Of a stretch of 64,000 bases of DNA, positions 36,142-44,979 are shown piece by piece. The first letter of the stretch is position 1; each line of letters begins with the position of its first letter. The notes beneath the pieces were generated by a model. The model saw only the letters and a program-made list of their open reading frames with translations, searched no databases and had not been told where the DNA came from. The DNA is taken from the NCBI GenBank assembly GCA_963787485.1, contig CAWBDF010000007.1, positions 558,001 through 622,000 of the forward strand. The letters are read 5' to 3'. Made by a program: the position numbers and the translations under genes. Source of the stretch: Bog-473 sp963787485. Lineage in GTDB: Bacteria > Actinomycetota > Acidimicrobiia > Acidimicrobiales > RAAP-2.

Positions 36142-36816
36142 CTACGAACCAGTCACCTTCACGACCCAGGTGCAGGAGGCCGGGGCTTGCACCACCAGCG
36201 TCTGTGCCCCCAGGGTTGACAGCGCCGTGACCGACTGCCCCGACGGTCCGGTCTCGCTGATGGCGGCCGATCCGCTGGGAGCCGACCCGCTCGGAGTCAC
36301 GAACACCTGGAACGAAGAACCGGCGGCTGGCGCGGGGGCGCACCTGAACGCCCACCCGATGTTCCACCCCGCCGCAGTCGTCGTGAACGGCGGGCTGGTC
36401 CAGTTTCCCTGGAGCTGTGGCGACGTCAAGAGGACACGTGCAGGTCCCGCTGCCGTCGTCGACGAAGTCGAGGGTGCAGTCGACGTCGTCGTGGAACCTC
36501 CGGCAGCGGCAGCCGTGGTCGTGGTGGCGGAACTGCCCCCAGCGGCTGTCGTGGTGGCCGTGCTGCCTCCGGCGGCCGCTCCGGTGGAACCCGCGCTCTG
36601 AGGAGGCAGCGTGCTTTCCCGCTTGGTGCTCGGTGCTCCGCCGCCCGTGTCCCCATTGATCCACATGCCCAAGATGGTCGCGACGAGGATGGCAACCAAG
36701 AGCTGCCAGGTCCTCCAGGATCGTCGCTCCTTGATCTTGAACTCACCTGGCTTGGGCGGCTCGTCGGACGACGCCAAGGGCGCGTCGACATTGTCGGGTG
36801 GAGATGTCACCGCCAT
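36142..36816 (-). CDS. Membrane-anchored Ser/Thr-rich hypothetical protein
   Basis: 224 residues. A charged cytoplasmic head, one membrane segment (about 37-54, WQLLVAILVATILGMW), a Thr/Ser/Ala/Gly-rich stalk (58-125) and a small beta-type domain (RVLLTSPQLQGNWTSPPF to the end with two Cys). It starts 3 nt after the exosortase stop, so it is the last gene of the island operon. Unknown family; the stalk suggests a surface-exposed role. Confidence 0.75.
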   Translation of the reverse strand: MAVTSPPDNVDAPLASSDEPPKPGEFKIKERRSWRTWQLLVAILVATILGMWINGDTGGGAPSTKRESTLPPQSAGSTGAAAGGSTATTTAAGGSSATTTTAAAAGGSTTTSTAPSTSSTTAAGPARVLLTSPQLQGNWTSPPFTTTAAGWNIGWAFRCAPAPAAGSSFQVFVTPSGSAPSGSAAISETGPSGQSVTALSTLGAQTLVVQAPASCTWVVKVTGS

Positions 36817-36819
36817 CGG

Positions 36820-38619
36820 TCAGGTCGTGATCCCGTTCGACCCGGCAGTGATGCTCGCGGAGCGGGACGACTGGGCGTCGATCAGCTGCTTGGCAAAGGC
36901 AACCAGGAAGGCCCGATTGTTGATGAGCGCGCGGTCCGATTCGTTCGCCGGGTTCAACGAGCCCCCGATGTTGTGAAGGGAGTCCGCGGTCGTGATTCCC
37001 CTGACCTGCACACCGTGACCTGAGTTCTGGACGTAGAGCACAACCCGCTCGTAACTAGTGCCTCCGGTGTCCATCTTCACGGGCACGATCCAGTAGACGA
37101 TCGACCAGCTGCCGAACTGCTGCGATGTGTAGGACATCGACTGTCCCGTGATGCCACCGGCGAGAGATACCTGCGTCACGTCGGCCAGCGCGTAACCGTG
37201 GAACGCATAGCAGTTCTCAACGCCGAAAGCGGAAAAGCTGGAGAGATCTGGGGTGTTGATGACGTCGGCGACCACGAGGGCACTGGTGTGAAGGGGGCCC
37301 AATCCTTCGGACCGCATCGTGTAGCGATTCCAGACGGACGTGTCGCCGAACAACGGCTTGGCCCACCCGAAGGTGGTCTCGTACTCCGCCGACCAGCCCT
37401 GCGGCGCGACCGGACCTTGGATGAAGGCGGTCAGCTTCGCTTGGCCCGCGACGCCCGCCACCAAGTTGTAGGTGCCGAGGCCGACATTGCTGACCCCGAT
37501 GACGAGGGCTGCCAGCACCACGGCCATCACGGCGAGGTAGACCTTGGGCACGGCGAGAGTCACCTTCCGCTTCTGTGTTTCTGCGGGAGAGCCGGCGGAA
37601 GGGACGGGGGCCGTGCCGTTCGGCGACCCCGGAGGGCTGGTCGGGCCAAAGGCAATGTGCATGCCCAGGGGGCGGATCAACACGAGCATGACGATCACGC
37701 CTATGCAGAACAGGACCAGGCCGATGAACGGGTGGAACACATTGAGGGCGACGGACTCTCCCCACTCCTTTCCGGCGAAGAAGATGAAGGTGATACGACC
37801 GAGGTTGAGGGCAAAGAGGAGAACCATGCCGCCGGCGAGCCAGAGAACCCTGCGCACGATGGGACCACGGACGATTGCGGCGAAGGCCGAGCCGACCAGC
37901 AAGAAGCCGACCACGCCGTTGACTCCGGAGCAGGCGGACACGATGCTGAGAGAAAAGGGCGTGCCGTGGTGAGTGACCGTGAACAGCGTGTTGTCCGATG
38001 AGACGGCGGGCGTCGCCAGGTGGGTCCAGAGGGCGATCTTCCGCATGGCCAGCAGGGTGACGTCGGTGAAGGCGTTGAGCACTCCCAGCAGGTACTTCTC
38101 GTAGGGATAGGGCCACGCCAGGAACAGGAAGGCGATCGCCAGCTTCTGACGCCACAGCACGCGGCAGCCGAAGATGATGGCCACCGCACCGGCAATGAAG
38201 ATGGGCAGCGAGAACAGGTCGACCCGGTATACCCAGAACATGGCCGACATGCGCGCCGGAAGCAATTCGTTGATGGCCACGGCGGCAAGGATCAGTGGGA
38301 TCCCGATCGTGTAGTCCACCTGTCGGTCGTAGATCGGCGGCTCGGGCTTGAGGGGCCGGGAACGAAGGGCGGCCAGGGCCAGGGCAATGGCCGGCACCAG
38401 GCTGATGTAGGCAAGCGGCGTCTGCTGGTCGGCAGTCTGCAGAAGCGTGCTCAACGAGTAGTTGTAGGCGATGAGGACGGCGCCCAGGAGCACACCGACC
38501 TGGATCCGTGTCCGCGTGGTCTGAGACGCGTCGGTCCAGCGTTGTCGCCACTTGTCTTGCCAGTTCTTGACGGCGGACCAGCGAGTAGCCGGCTTCGGGG
38601 CGTAGAGCGTGTCGGTCAT
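36820..38619 (-). CDS. Exosortase/archaeosortase family transpeptidase with C-terminal extension
   Basis: 599 residues from ATG 38619 (AGGAG 8 nt upstream). About eight membrane helices fill residues 40-330. The family catalytic trio is present: Cys230 in SIVSACSGVNG, Arg275 in FALNLGRITF and His296 in LNVFHPFIG. Exosortases cut PEP-CTERM-like tails and pass the protein on to the cell surface. After one more helix (about 358-380) comes a soluble outside domain of about 210 residues that resembles EpsI-like fusions in other exosortases (inference). It is cotranscribed with pstB, 58 bp upstream. Confidence 0.88.
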   Translation of the reverse strand: MTDTLYAPKPATRWSAVKNWQDKWRQRWTDASQTTRTRIQVGVLLGAVLIAYNYSLSTLLQTADQQTPLAYISLVPAIALALAALRSRPLKPEPPIYDRQVDYTIGIPLILAAVAINELLPARMSAMFWVYRVDLFSLPIFIAGAVAIIFGCRVLWRQKLAIAFLFLAWPYPYEKYLLGVLNAFTDVTLLAMRKIALWTHLATPAVSSDNTLFTVTHHGTPFSLSIVSACSGVNGVVGFLLVGSAFAAIVRGPIVRRVLWLAGGMVLLFALNLGRITFIFFAGKEWGESVALNVFHPFIGLVLFCIGVIVMLVLIRPLGMHIAFGPTSPPGSPNGTAPVPSAGSPAETQKRKVTLAVPKVYLAVMAVVLAALVIGVSNVGLGTYNLVAGVAGQAKLTAFIQGPVAPQGWSAEYETTFGWAKPLFGDTSVWNRYTMRSEGLGPLHTSALVVADVINTPDLSSFSAFGVENCYAFHGYALADVTQVSLAGGITGQSMSYTSQQFGSWSIVYWIVPVKMDTGGTSYERVVLYVQNSGHGVQVRGITTADSLHNIGGSLNPANESDRALINNRAFLVAFAKQLIDAQSSRSASITAGSNGITT

Positions 38620-38677
38620 GGACCTGCTCCTCGTCCCACTTGCTCCGGCCTGTCCTCGGGACGACCTCGACGGTCGC

Positions 38678-39544
38678 TCATCCGAACCGACCGTGCACGT
38701 AGTCCGAAGTCCTCGGATCACGAGGATTGGAGAACACCTCTTGGGTCGGGCCGGCCTCGACGATGTGCCCCGGCGCTCCCTCGCTGTCGACCAGGAACAG
38801 AGCACACGTGTCGGAGACCCGTTGAGCCTGTTGCATGTTGTGGGTCACGATGACGATCGTCAACTCGTGGCAGAGCTCTCTGATCGTCTCCTCAATGACG
38901 CCCGTCGAGATGGGATCGAGGGCCGAACACGGCTCGTCCATGAGGAGAACCTTGGGCCGCACGGCCAGAGCCCGGGCGATGCACAGACGTTGCTGTTGAC
39001 CGCCCGAGAGGGCTGCACCGGCCTCGTTGAGGCGATTTCTCGTCTCCCGCCACAACCCGGCCCGCTCCAGGCAGTCCTTGACCAGGGCATCGGCGTTGCC
39101 CACCTTGGTGCCCGAGAGCCTGAGACCGGCCAAAACGTTCTGTGCGATAGTCATGGAAGGGAACGGGTTGGGCCGTTGGAACACCATGCCGATCTTCAAC
39201 CGGGTCTCGGTCACCCGCAGTGCGGGCCCGTAGATGTCCACACCGTCCAGCCTGACCGATCCGGAAAGGGCCGCCGAGGGTATGAGCTCGTGCATCCGGT
39301 TCAGGATCCGCAAGAATGTCGACTTCCCACATCCTGACGGCCCGATCAGAGCGGTGACTTTGTGGGCTTCCATGGACAGCGAGATCCGCTCGAGCACCTT
39401 GTGGGAGCCGAACCACGCGCTGACATTCGCCGCTTCCATGCCCGCCGGCGGTGCACCTGACTGCAACGGCCCGGGGGGCGCCAACGGAGATCGTGGTATG
39501 GCGATCGGTACGGGCACCCCATGCTGTTGCTCGGTGGTGGTCAC
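38678..39544 (-). CDS. pstB: Phosphate ABC transporter ATP-binding protein
   Basis: 288 residues from GTG 39544, overlapping the PstS-like gene by 4 nt. Walker A GPSGCGKST, Q-loop VFQRPNPFP, signature LSGGQQQRLCIARAL, Walker B VLLMDEPCSALDP and switch THNMQQAQ are all intact. The motif QRPNPFPSMTI and the end SDYVHGRFG are typical of PstB. It powers high-affinity phosphate uptake with the PstC/PstA pair upstream. An N-terminal Pro-rich extension of about 36 residues is unusual. Confidence 0.94.
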   Translation of the reverse strand: MTTTEQQHGVPVPIAIPRSPLAPPGPLQSGAPPAGMEAANVSAWFGSHKVLERISLSMEAHKVTALIGPSGCGKSTFLRILNRMHELIPSAALSGSVRLDGVDIYGPALRVTETRLKIGMVFQRPNPFPSMTIAQNVLAGLRLSGTKVGNADALVKDCLERAGLWRETRNRLNEAGAALSGGQQQRLCIARALAVRPKVLLMDEPCSALDPISTGVIEETIRELCHELTIVIVTHNMQQAQRVSDTCALFLVDSEGAPGHIVEAGPTQEVFSNPRDPRTSDYVHGRFG

Positions 39545-41121
39545 GGCCCAACCTCCGGTCGCCTCAATCGCCGCCCTCGCCTTCGCCCGAGGATACCGAG
39601 CCCGAGCAGGGCACCACCCGCTCCGAGCAATGGAACGATATCGGACACACCGGTGGAGGCGAGCTCCGCGTCGGTGCCGCCAGAATTTCCGGTGTTCCCA
39701 GTTCCGGCAGAGCTCGTGGACGCCGAGGCGGGAGTCGACGATGCCGGCGCCGCCGTGGCGCCGACAGGCGCCGTGGTGCTTCCGCTCGGGGTGGACGCGG
39801 AGTTCGAGGTGGAGGTCGCAGCCTCTTGATCGAGCTCCGTTGCCACCTTCAGGTCGGCGGCCACCATGGTCGGGGTCGGGGGAGCCGATCCCAAGGTGAT
39901 CTCGTCCGACTGGGCCACCGGCCCCACGACGAACCGGATGTACTGGGCCAACTTCGCCGCCTTGGCTGGGGTGAGACCCGAGGTGGGCACGACCAGGTAG
40001 CTCTCCACCATCAGGTAGTTGTTGTAGGCGTTGGCGTTCTTGGCGTTGGCCGCGAACGTGACCAGGTTCGTTGTGGGGTCCATCGTGGCGTCCGCCTGGC
40101 TCGCCGCCGCGGCAGTTTCGCTCGGGGGAACGAACTGGCCGGCTGCATTCTGGATCGCCGCGGTGGGGATGTTCCACGGTGTACCTTGCGGGGCACCCGT
40201 CCACACCGAGGACAGAGGGAACACGTCGTCCGGACCGGCGCCGGCCCCCAGGCCTGTCCACGTGACGAGCTGTGACGGGGCATTGGTTTGAGCGTTGATG
40301 GACAGCTCTTTTCCGATGAGGCCGGCGTCGCCGCCGACAAAGGCGTGAATGCCGTGGAACGGCCAGGTGTCCGACGGAGCATCACTCGTCGTCAAGGCGT
40401 TGCTCCCCGGGTTGTTCAGCGCGTTGTCCAACAGTTCCTTGGCGGTCGGGTCGCTGTCGAGCAACGCCATCAGCGCCGTGTTCTCGGCCGACGGCTCGAG
40501 GGTGGATGCCTGATAGATGCCGGAGTTCGGGATCGGCTTGCCGTCGGCCTGCGTCAGTCGCGGATCCCCCCATCCGGTCAGCTGCGGAGGGAGATTCTGA
40601 TTGGGAGAGACGGTCGAGCTGGTGAGGCCAGAGGTGAACAGGCTCGCCACCAAGGGCACGGTGAGCGGGATGTCGTTACAGAGTGCGCTCGTGGAGTTCC
40701 CGTTCAGTCCCAATTGGTCGCACACTGCCAAGGTGGCCACGGCAACTGGCGTCGCGGCGAACGGAACATAGACGAACGTCCGACCGTTGGCCTTGGCCGT
40801 CGCCGCCTCGGTCGAGGTCAGGGGGCGCTCGGACACGACGAAATCCGTCGCGAAACTGCCGGGCGCGGTACCGACGAAGTCGCCGATGGCGTTCTTGAGA
40901 CTGGCGTCGTTGTACTGCGGGTTCAGCGGCGCAAGACCGGAGTCGGCCCTGAGCAGCACGTCCGTCACCGGCGTGAGGAAGGAGCCACCTTCGCCGACCA
41001 AGGCCGTGGGGTCGGTGTCGGCCGCGGCCGGCGCAGGCAGCACAGCCGCCAGAGCCGCGAGTGACACCAGGCCCACACCGAGCAGCGAGCAGCAGCGCCA
41101 GCCTGACAACGGACGGGTCAT
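39541..41121 (-). CDS. PstS-like phosphate-binding protein with LAXTG wall-sorting signal
   Basis: 526 residues from ATG 41121, coupled by 4-nt overlaps on both sides. Sec signal peptide (hydrophobic 13-30, cut near PAPAAAD), with no lipobox. The binding domain (about 40-420) is a divergent PstS-type fold: TDFVVSERPLTS is the part that sorts ligand in the family, with GTAPGSFA. Then a Ser/Thr/Ala/Gly linker and the C-terminal signal ELASTGVSDIVPLLGAGG with a membrane helix and a run of Arg. LAXTG is the motif used by class E sortases of actinobacteria, so the protein is probably fixed to the wall. Confidence 0.82.
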   Translation of the reverse strand: MTRPLSGWRCCSLLGVGLVSLAALAAVLPAPAAADTDPTALVGEGGSFLTPVTDVLLRADSGLAPLNPQYNDASLKNAIGDFVGTAPGSFATDFVVSERPLTSTEAATAKANGRTFVYVPFAATPVAVATLAVCDQLGLNGNSTSALCNDIPLTVPLVASLFTSGLTSSTVSPNQNLPPQLTGWGDPRLTQADGKPIPNSGIYQASTLEPSAENTALMALLDSDPTAKELLDNALNNPGSNALTTSDAPSDTWPFHGIHAFVGGDAGLIGKELSINAQTNAPSQLVTWTGLGAGAGPDDVFPLSSVWTGAPQGTPWNIPTAAIQNAAGQFVPPSETAAAASQADATMDPTTNLVTFAANAKNANAYNNYLMVESYLVVPTSGLTPAKAAKLAQYIRFVVGPVAQSDEITLGSAPPTPTMVAADLKVATELDQEAATSTSNSASTPSGSTTAPVGATAAPASSTPASASTSSAGTGNTGNSGGTDAELASTGVSDIVPLLGAGGALLGLGILGRRRGRRLRRPEVGP

Positions 41122-42776
41122 GAAGTGCCCCCGGCCCGGCGGTGCCGTTGCAGCCAGCGACGGCCGATCCACCCGGCGGCAAGAAGCAGGAGACCGACGA
41201 TGACCAGCGGCACCGGATCGGTTCCTGTCGAGGCCATGGACGTCGATCCGCTGAGCGCGACCGAGGGGTCGACACCACCTGCGCCGCCCGCCCCTGTGCT
41301 CCCGGCAGTTGCACCGGCGCTGAGTGCCCTGCTGGCGCTGCCCGCGCCAGCGGCGGTGTTGCCATTGACGGTCGCGATGTTGGCTGCTCCGGGTGGTGCC
41401 GGAGGAGCAGCTCCGTTCGTCACGCCACAGGTCGGGGTTGTCTGACCAGCCTGGACCTCGGTGGGTGTCAGGTCACCGCACGAGTAGGCCGCGCTCTCGG
41501 CCGCGGTCGGGTCAACCGCACCCGGAACATTGTTGATGACCGCATCGATTCCATAGCGCTCGAGCGACAGGCCCAAAGTGGCGTATCCGAATTTCGGTGC
41601 CGCCTGCTGGCCGAGGGTGAGCACGTAGTTCACGAACTGGCTCATCGTGGCCCCCTTGGCGGTGGCCCATCCCTTGGTCGGCGTCAGCAAGTAGCTGTAG
41701 GTCGACGGGTTGTAGACATTCGGACCCAAGCCGTTGAAGTCGAGTTTGTGAGTCCCGTCTGACAGCTGCGTGGCGTAGGCCAGCGCCGAGGCCACGTCGA
41801 CGGGCGTCGGCAAGGTGAACTTGCCGCTCGCGTTCTGCATCTGGGCAACGGCCTTGGACGGGTCGGACCCCGTGAACCCCGAGTCGGTGGCGTAGTTCGC
41901 CTGCACGGGTCCGATGGAACCCGTGGTGTTGACGACGTTGGAAGCCACCGCAGATGTCGATGCCTCGTCGATACCGTTCGCCGGTGCCTGCCAGTTCGAT
42001 CCTGGGGTCGTCGCGTTGATCGGCACGCCGCTCGGTGGCGGGCTCCCCGACTCGTTCTTGGCGTACTGGGCCCAGACGGCCGGCTGCTCGTCGATGCAGT
42101 ACTCCTCCAGCACGAAGTTGGTCCCCGCGGGATCGCTCTCTGTGACCGGCTTCACGGCGAGATTGGGCAAGGTCACATTGGCATTCGCTCCATTTGCTTT
42201 GAGCGCGGGGTCGTCCCAGTTGGTGATCTGTCCGGTCAGGAGGAGGCACGCGGTGTAACTGGTCAGCTGGAGCGTCTGGGTGAGGCCGGGAATGTTGTAC
42301 ATGAAGGCCACGCCGGCCGCGGTGATGGGGATGAACTCGTATGCAAACGATGGCGGGGTCGTGCCGACGCTCGAATTCACGTAACCGGTGTCGCTGACCG
42401 CATAGTCGACCGTCCCGTTGGTGAACTCGTAACGTCCCTGACCCGAGTTGCTCGGCGTGTATTGCACGGTGATGTTGTAGGGAGCCTGCCCCACTTGGTC
42501 GGCCCAGTTCGTCACCGCCGGGGAGGCAAACGACGATCCGGTCCCGGCGATTCCCGCCGCGGTGACGAACGGTCGTTGGCTGGGCGCAGGTGGAGTGGCG
42601 GTCGTCGGCACCGCCGTCCCGATGCTGTTGGAGGACGCATCAGCACCTGCGGGAGTCCCGATCGTCATGAGCGCGAGCAGCGACGTCACACCGACCAGCG
42701 CCGCCGCGCCCCATCGGCGTGGCCGCGCTCCCTGCTCGAGGCGGCTGTGGCGGATGGACGTCATCAGAGAATTCAC
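41118..42776 (-). CDS. pstS: PstS-type phosphate-binding protein with LAXTG-like tail
   Basis: 552 residues from GTG 42776 (AAGGAG 9 nt upstream). Signal peptide with AxA-type cleavage (TPAGADA), no lipobox. The PstS hallmarks GTGSSFASPAVTNW, PSNSGQGR and DYAVSDTGYV are visible. The end, after an Ala/Gly/Ser linker, has MASTGTDPVPLVIVGLLLLA and an Arg-rich tail: an LAXTG-like signal with Met in place of Leu. It binds phosphate outside the cell and delivers it to PstC/PstA. Overlaps the downstream PstS-like gene by 4 nt. Confidence 0.88.
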   Translation of the reverse strand: MNSLMTSIRHSRLEQGARPRRWGAAALVGVTSLLALMTIGTPAGADASSNSIGTAVPTTATPPAPSQRPFVTAAGIAGTGSSFASPAVTNWADQVGQAPYNITVQYTPSNSGQGRYEFTNGTVDYAVSDTGYVNSSVGTTPPSFAYEFIPITAAGVAFMYNIPGLTQTLQLTSYTACLLLTGQITNWDDPALKANGANANVTLPNLAVKPVTESDPAGTNFVLEEYCIDEQPAVWAQYAKNESGSPPPSGVPINATTPGSNWQAPANGIDEASTSAVASNVVNTTGSIGPVQANYATDSGFTGSDPSKAVAQMQNASGKFTLPTPVDVASALAYATQLSDGTHKLDFNGLGPNVYNPSTYSYLLTPTKGWATAKGATMSQFVNYVLTLGQQAAPKFGYATLGLSLERYGIDAVINNVPGAVDPTAAESAAYSCGDLTPTEVQAGQTTPTCGVTNGAAPPAPPGAANIATVNGNTAAGAGSASRALSAGATAGSTGAGGAGGVDPSVALSGSTSMASTGTDPVPLVIVGLLLLAAGWIGRRWLQRHRRAGGTS

Positions 42777-42837
42777 CGGGTTTGGCTCCTTGGGTCGGTC
42801 GCACGTACGGAACAATCGGTGGGGCAGATGGAAGTCG

Positions 42838-43983
42838 TCACGATGTGGCATCACTCGCTTGCAACTCGCTTGCGGTTCGTTTGCGAAGCTTCGACCAGAA
42901 GGGTCGACGGCCCGAGCGGCTCCTTCCGAGCCACCGGGCCAGGGAAAACAGGCCCAGCACCAAGGCCATCAGGACGAACGCCGCACCCCATCCGACCGAG
43001 ATCGCCTTCGCTGACGGCTGGAACACCTGCTCGTAAATCCGAAGGGGCAGGTCGTCCTGCACGCCGTGAAAGGGATTCCAGTTGTAGTGAGCATTTCCGC
43101 CGGCCGTGAACAGTACTTCGGCGGTCTCCCCAGCCGTTCGGGCAATGCCGAGAATGGCGGCAGTGATCAAACCCGCACGCGCCGTCGGAAGAACGACGCG
43201 AACGGCGACCCGCCACTGCGGTGCCCCGAGGGCATGGGCCGCTTCCCGGAGTGAACCGGGTACGACCTTGATGACCTCGACAGCGGCCCGGCACGTGACC
43301 GGAATCATCATGATCGACAAGGTGAGAGCCGCGACGAAACCGTTCTGTCCGTTCGTCTTGTGGGGGATAACCCAGATGATGTACACGAAGAGGCCGGCGA
43401 TGATGGACGGGGTGCCGGTCATGGCATCGACCACGTTGCGGACGAGACGCGCCAGGACGCTGTCGGACTCGACCATGTAGGTGGCCGTGAGGAACGCGAT
43501 CGGCACTGAGATCAGCGTGGCGATCGCGACCTGCTCTACCGTGCCGACGATGGACTGGCCCACCCCGTAGGCATCACCTGACTTGCCGCCCGTCGTGTCG
43601 TTGACGAAGAACTGCGGAAAGTGGGCGAACACGATGGGCCCACCCTTCACCACCACGTAGAGCACGACGGCGGCCAACGCGACGAGGGCGATGACGGCGC
43701 CGGTCCAGATGGAGACGGTGGCAAGACGGTCCTTCATGAGGAGGACTCCGTGGCGACGCCACACGAGGAGGCCGTAGATGGTGTAGCTGAGAACGGCCCA
43801 GCAGAAGAAGAATCCGAAACCGAATGAGAGTCCAGCCAAGCTGAAGATGAGCCAGACCGACGCCAATGCCGCGGTAGCGCTGCCGATGAGGTCGAGCACG
43901 CCGTCTCGCGAAAGGCGCCGCTGTCGATTGGGACGATCGACCTGGGCTGGGGACGCCGGCACCCCCTCCGTGGAGGTCATCAT
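42838..43983 (-). CDS. pstA: Phosphate ABC transporter permease PstA
   Basis: 381 residues. About six to eight membrane helices, with the EAA loop LREAAHALGAPQWRVAVRVV split at 236-255, followed by LPTARAGLITA. The TGTPSIIAGLFVY and GETAEVLFTAGG blocks are typical of PstA. The N-terminal extension (about 70-80 residues, two extra helices) is longer than in E. coli. It overlaps the pstC stop by 1 nt (TGATG). Confidence 0.94.
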   Translation of the reverse strand: MMTSTEGVPASPAQVDRPNRQRRLSRDGVLDLIGSATAALASVWLIFSLAGLSFGFGFFFCWAVLSYTIYGLLVWRRHGVLLMKDRLATVSIWTGAVIALVALAAVVLYVVVKGGPIVFAHFPQFFVNDTTGGKSGDAYGVGQSIVGTVEQVAIATLISVPIAFLTATYMVESDSVLARLVRNVVDAMTGTPSIIAGLFVYIIWVIPHKTNGQNGFVAALTLSIMMIPVTCRAAVEVIKVVPGSLREAAHALGAPQWRVAVRVVLPTARAGLITAAILGIARTAGETAEVLFTAGGNAHYNWNPFHGVQDDLPLRIYEQVFQPSAKAISVGWGAAFVLMALVLGLFSLARWLGRSRSGRRPFWSKLRKRTASELQASDATS

Positions 43984-44969
43984 CAGACCTGGCCTATTGA
44001 ACGGCGGGTGATGAGTCTGCCGCCCAGGCTGACGACCAGGGTGGTGGCGAACAGCGTGAGCCCGGCGAGACTCAGTTCACTCCGGCCGTGGGCGTCGGCG
44101 GTCGTAAAGGAGAAGGCGACCTGCCGGGCCACATCTCCGTTGCCGGGACCGAGGATGGCCTTTATGACCGTGTTGCTGGGGGAAAGGACCAGCAGCACCG
44201 CCATCGTCTCGCCCAACGCCCGACTGATGCCCAGGAGGATGCCTCCGACGATGCCACTGCGGGAATAGGGCAGGATGACGTCGGTGATGGTGCCCCATCG
44301 CGTCCCCCCTAACCCGAGGGCGGCTTCACAAGCGTCCCGAGGGGCTTGCGCCATGACCTCCCGACTGACCGAGGCCACGACCGGAATGATCATGATGGCC
44401 ACGATCAGGCCGCAGACGAAGACCGAATCGGTGTAGGTCCCAGGCTCAGCGGTCCGGAAGATAGGGATGAAGCCGAGGTGGTCGGCGATCCACGAGACGG
44501 GTCCGTTCACATAGTGGTTGAGCGCTTCGAGCCCCCAGAACCCGAAGACGATGCTCGGCACCACCGCCAGCAAGTCGACCAGCCCGGTCAACCCCCCACG
44601 GAGCTTGGGCGGGGCGTACTCGTTGATCATGAGTGCGATCGACAGGGCGATGGGAGTCCCGACCACGATGGCGATCAGCGCAATGAGCACCGAACCGACG
44701 AGGATACCGAGCACTCCCGCATGGATGGGGGTGGACCACACCGTTCCGGTGAAGAAGTCGAGCTTGAAGGTTCGAAGCGCCCACCAGCTCTGCGCAAACA
44801 AAAAGGCGAGAATTGACACGAGCACGACGAGGACGATCACACCGGCGGCACCCAAGAGGACGCGGAAGGTTCGGTCCGCCCCGGTCAGGCGGTGCGAGAT
44901 GGCGATCGGCGTCTCGTCGACCGGCTCTGGATTGGCCAGGGCATGTGGCGGCGTGGCAAGCGTCGTCAT
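43983..44969 (-). CDS. pstC: Phosphate ABC transporter permease PstC
   Basis: 328 residues from ATG 44969 (GAGGGGA ribosome site). About six membrane helices; the EAA loop EAALGLGGTRWGTITDVILP and AVVPSIVFGFWGL, with RALGETMAVLLVLS, are PstC blocks. Partner of PstA. It starts 10 nt after the large surface-protein gene, so the whole set is one transcript unit. Confidence 0.94.
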   Translation of the reverse strand: MTTLATPPHALANPEPVDETPIAISHRLTGADRTFRVLLGAAGVIVLVVLVSILAFLFAQSWWALRTFKLDFFTGTVWSTPIHAGVLGILVGSVLIALIAIVVGTPIALSIALMINEYAPPKLRGGLTGLVDLLAVVPSIVFGFWGLEALNHYVNGPVSWIADHLGFIPIFRTAEPGTYTDSVFVCGLIVAIMIIPVVASVSREVMAQAPRDACEAALGLGGTRWGTITDVILPYSRSGIVGGILLGISRALGETMAVLLVLSPSNTVIKAILGPGNGDVARQVAFSFTTADAHGRSELSLAGLTLFATTLVVSLGGRLITRRSIGQV

Positions 44970-44979
44970 CCTCGTCCCC

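Noticed and set aside
36023..36664. Extended 603-codon version of the HNH gene
   Set aside because: The added part is antisense to the Ser/Thr-rich membrane protein and has no DUF222 similarity; the true N-terminus is in another frame.
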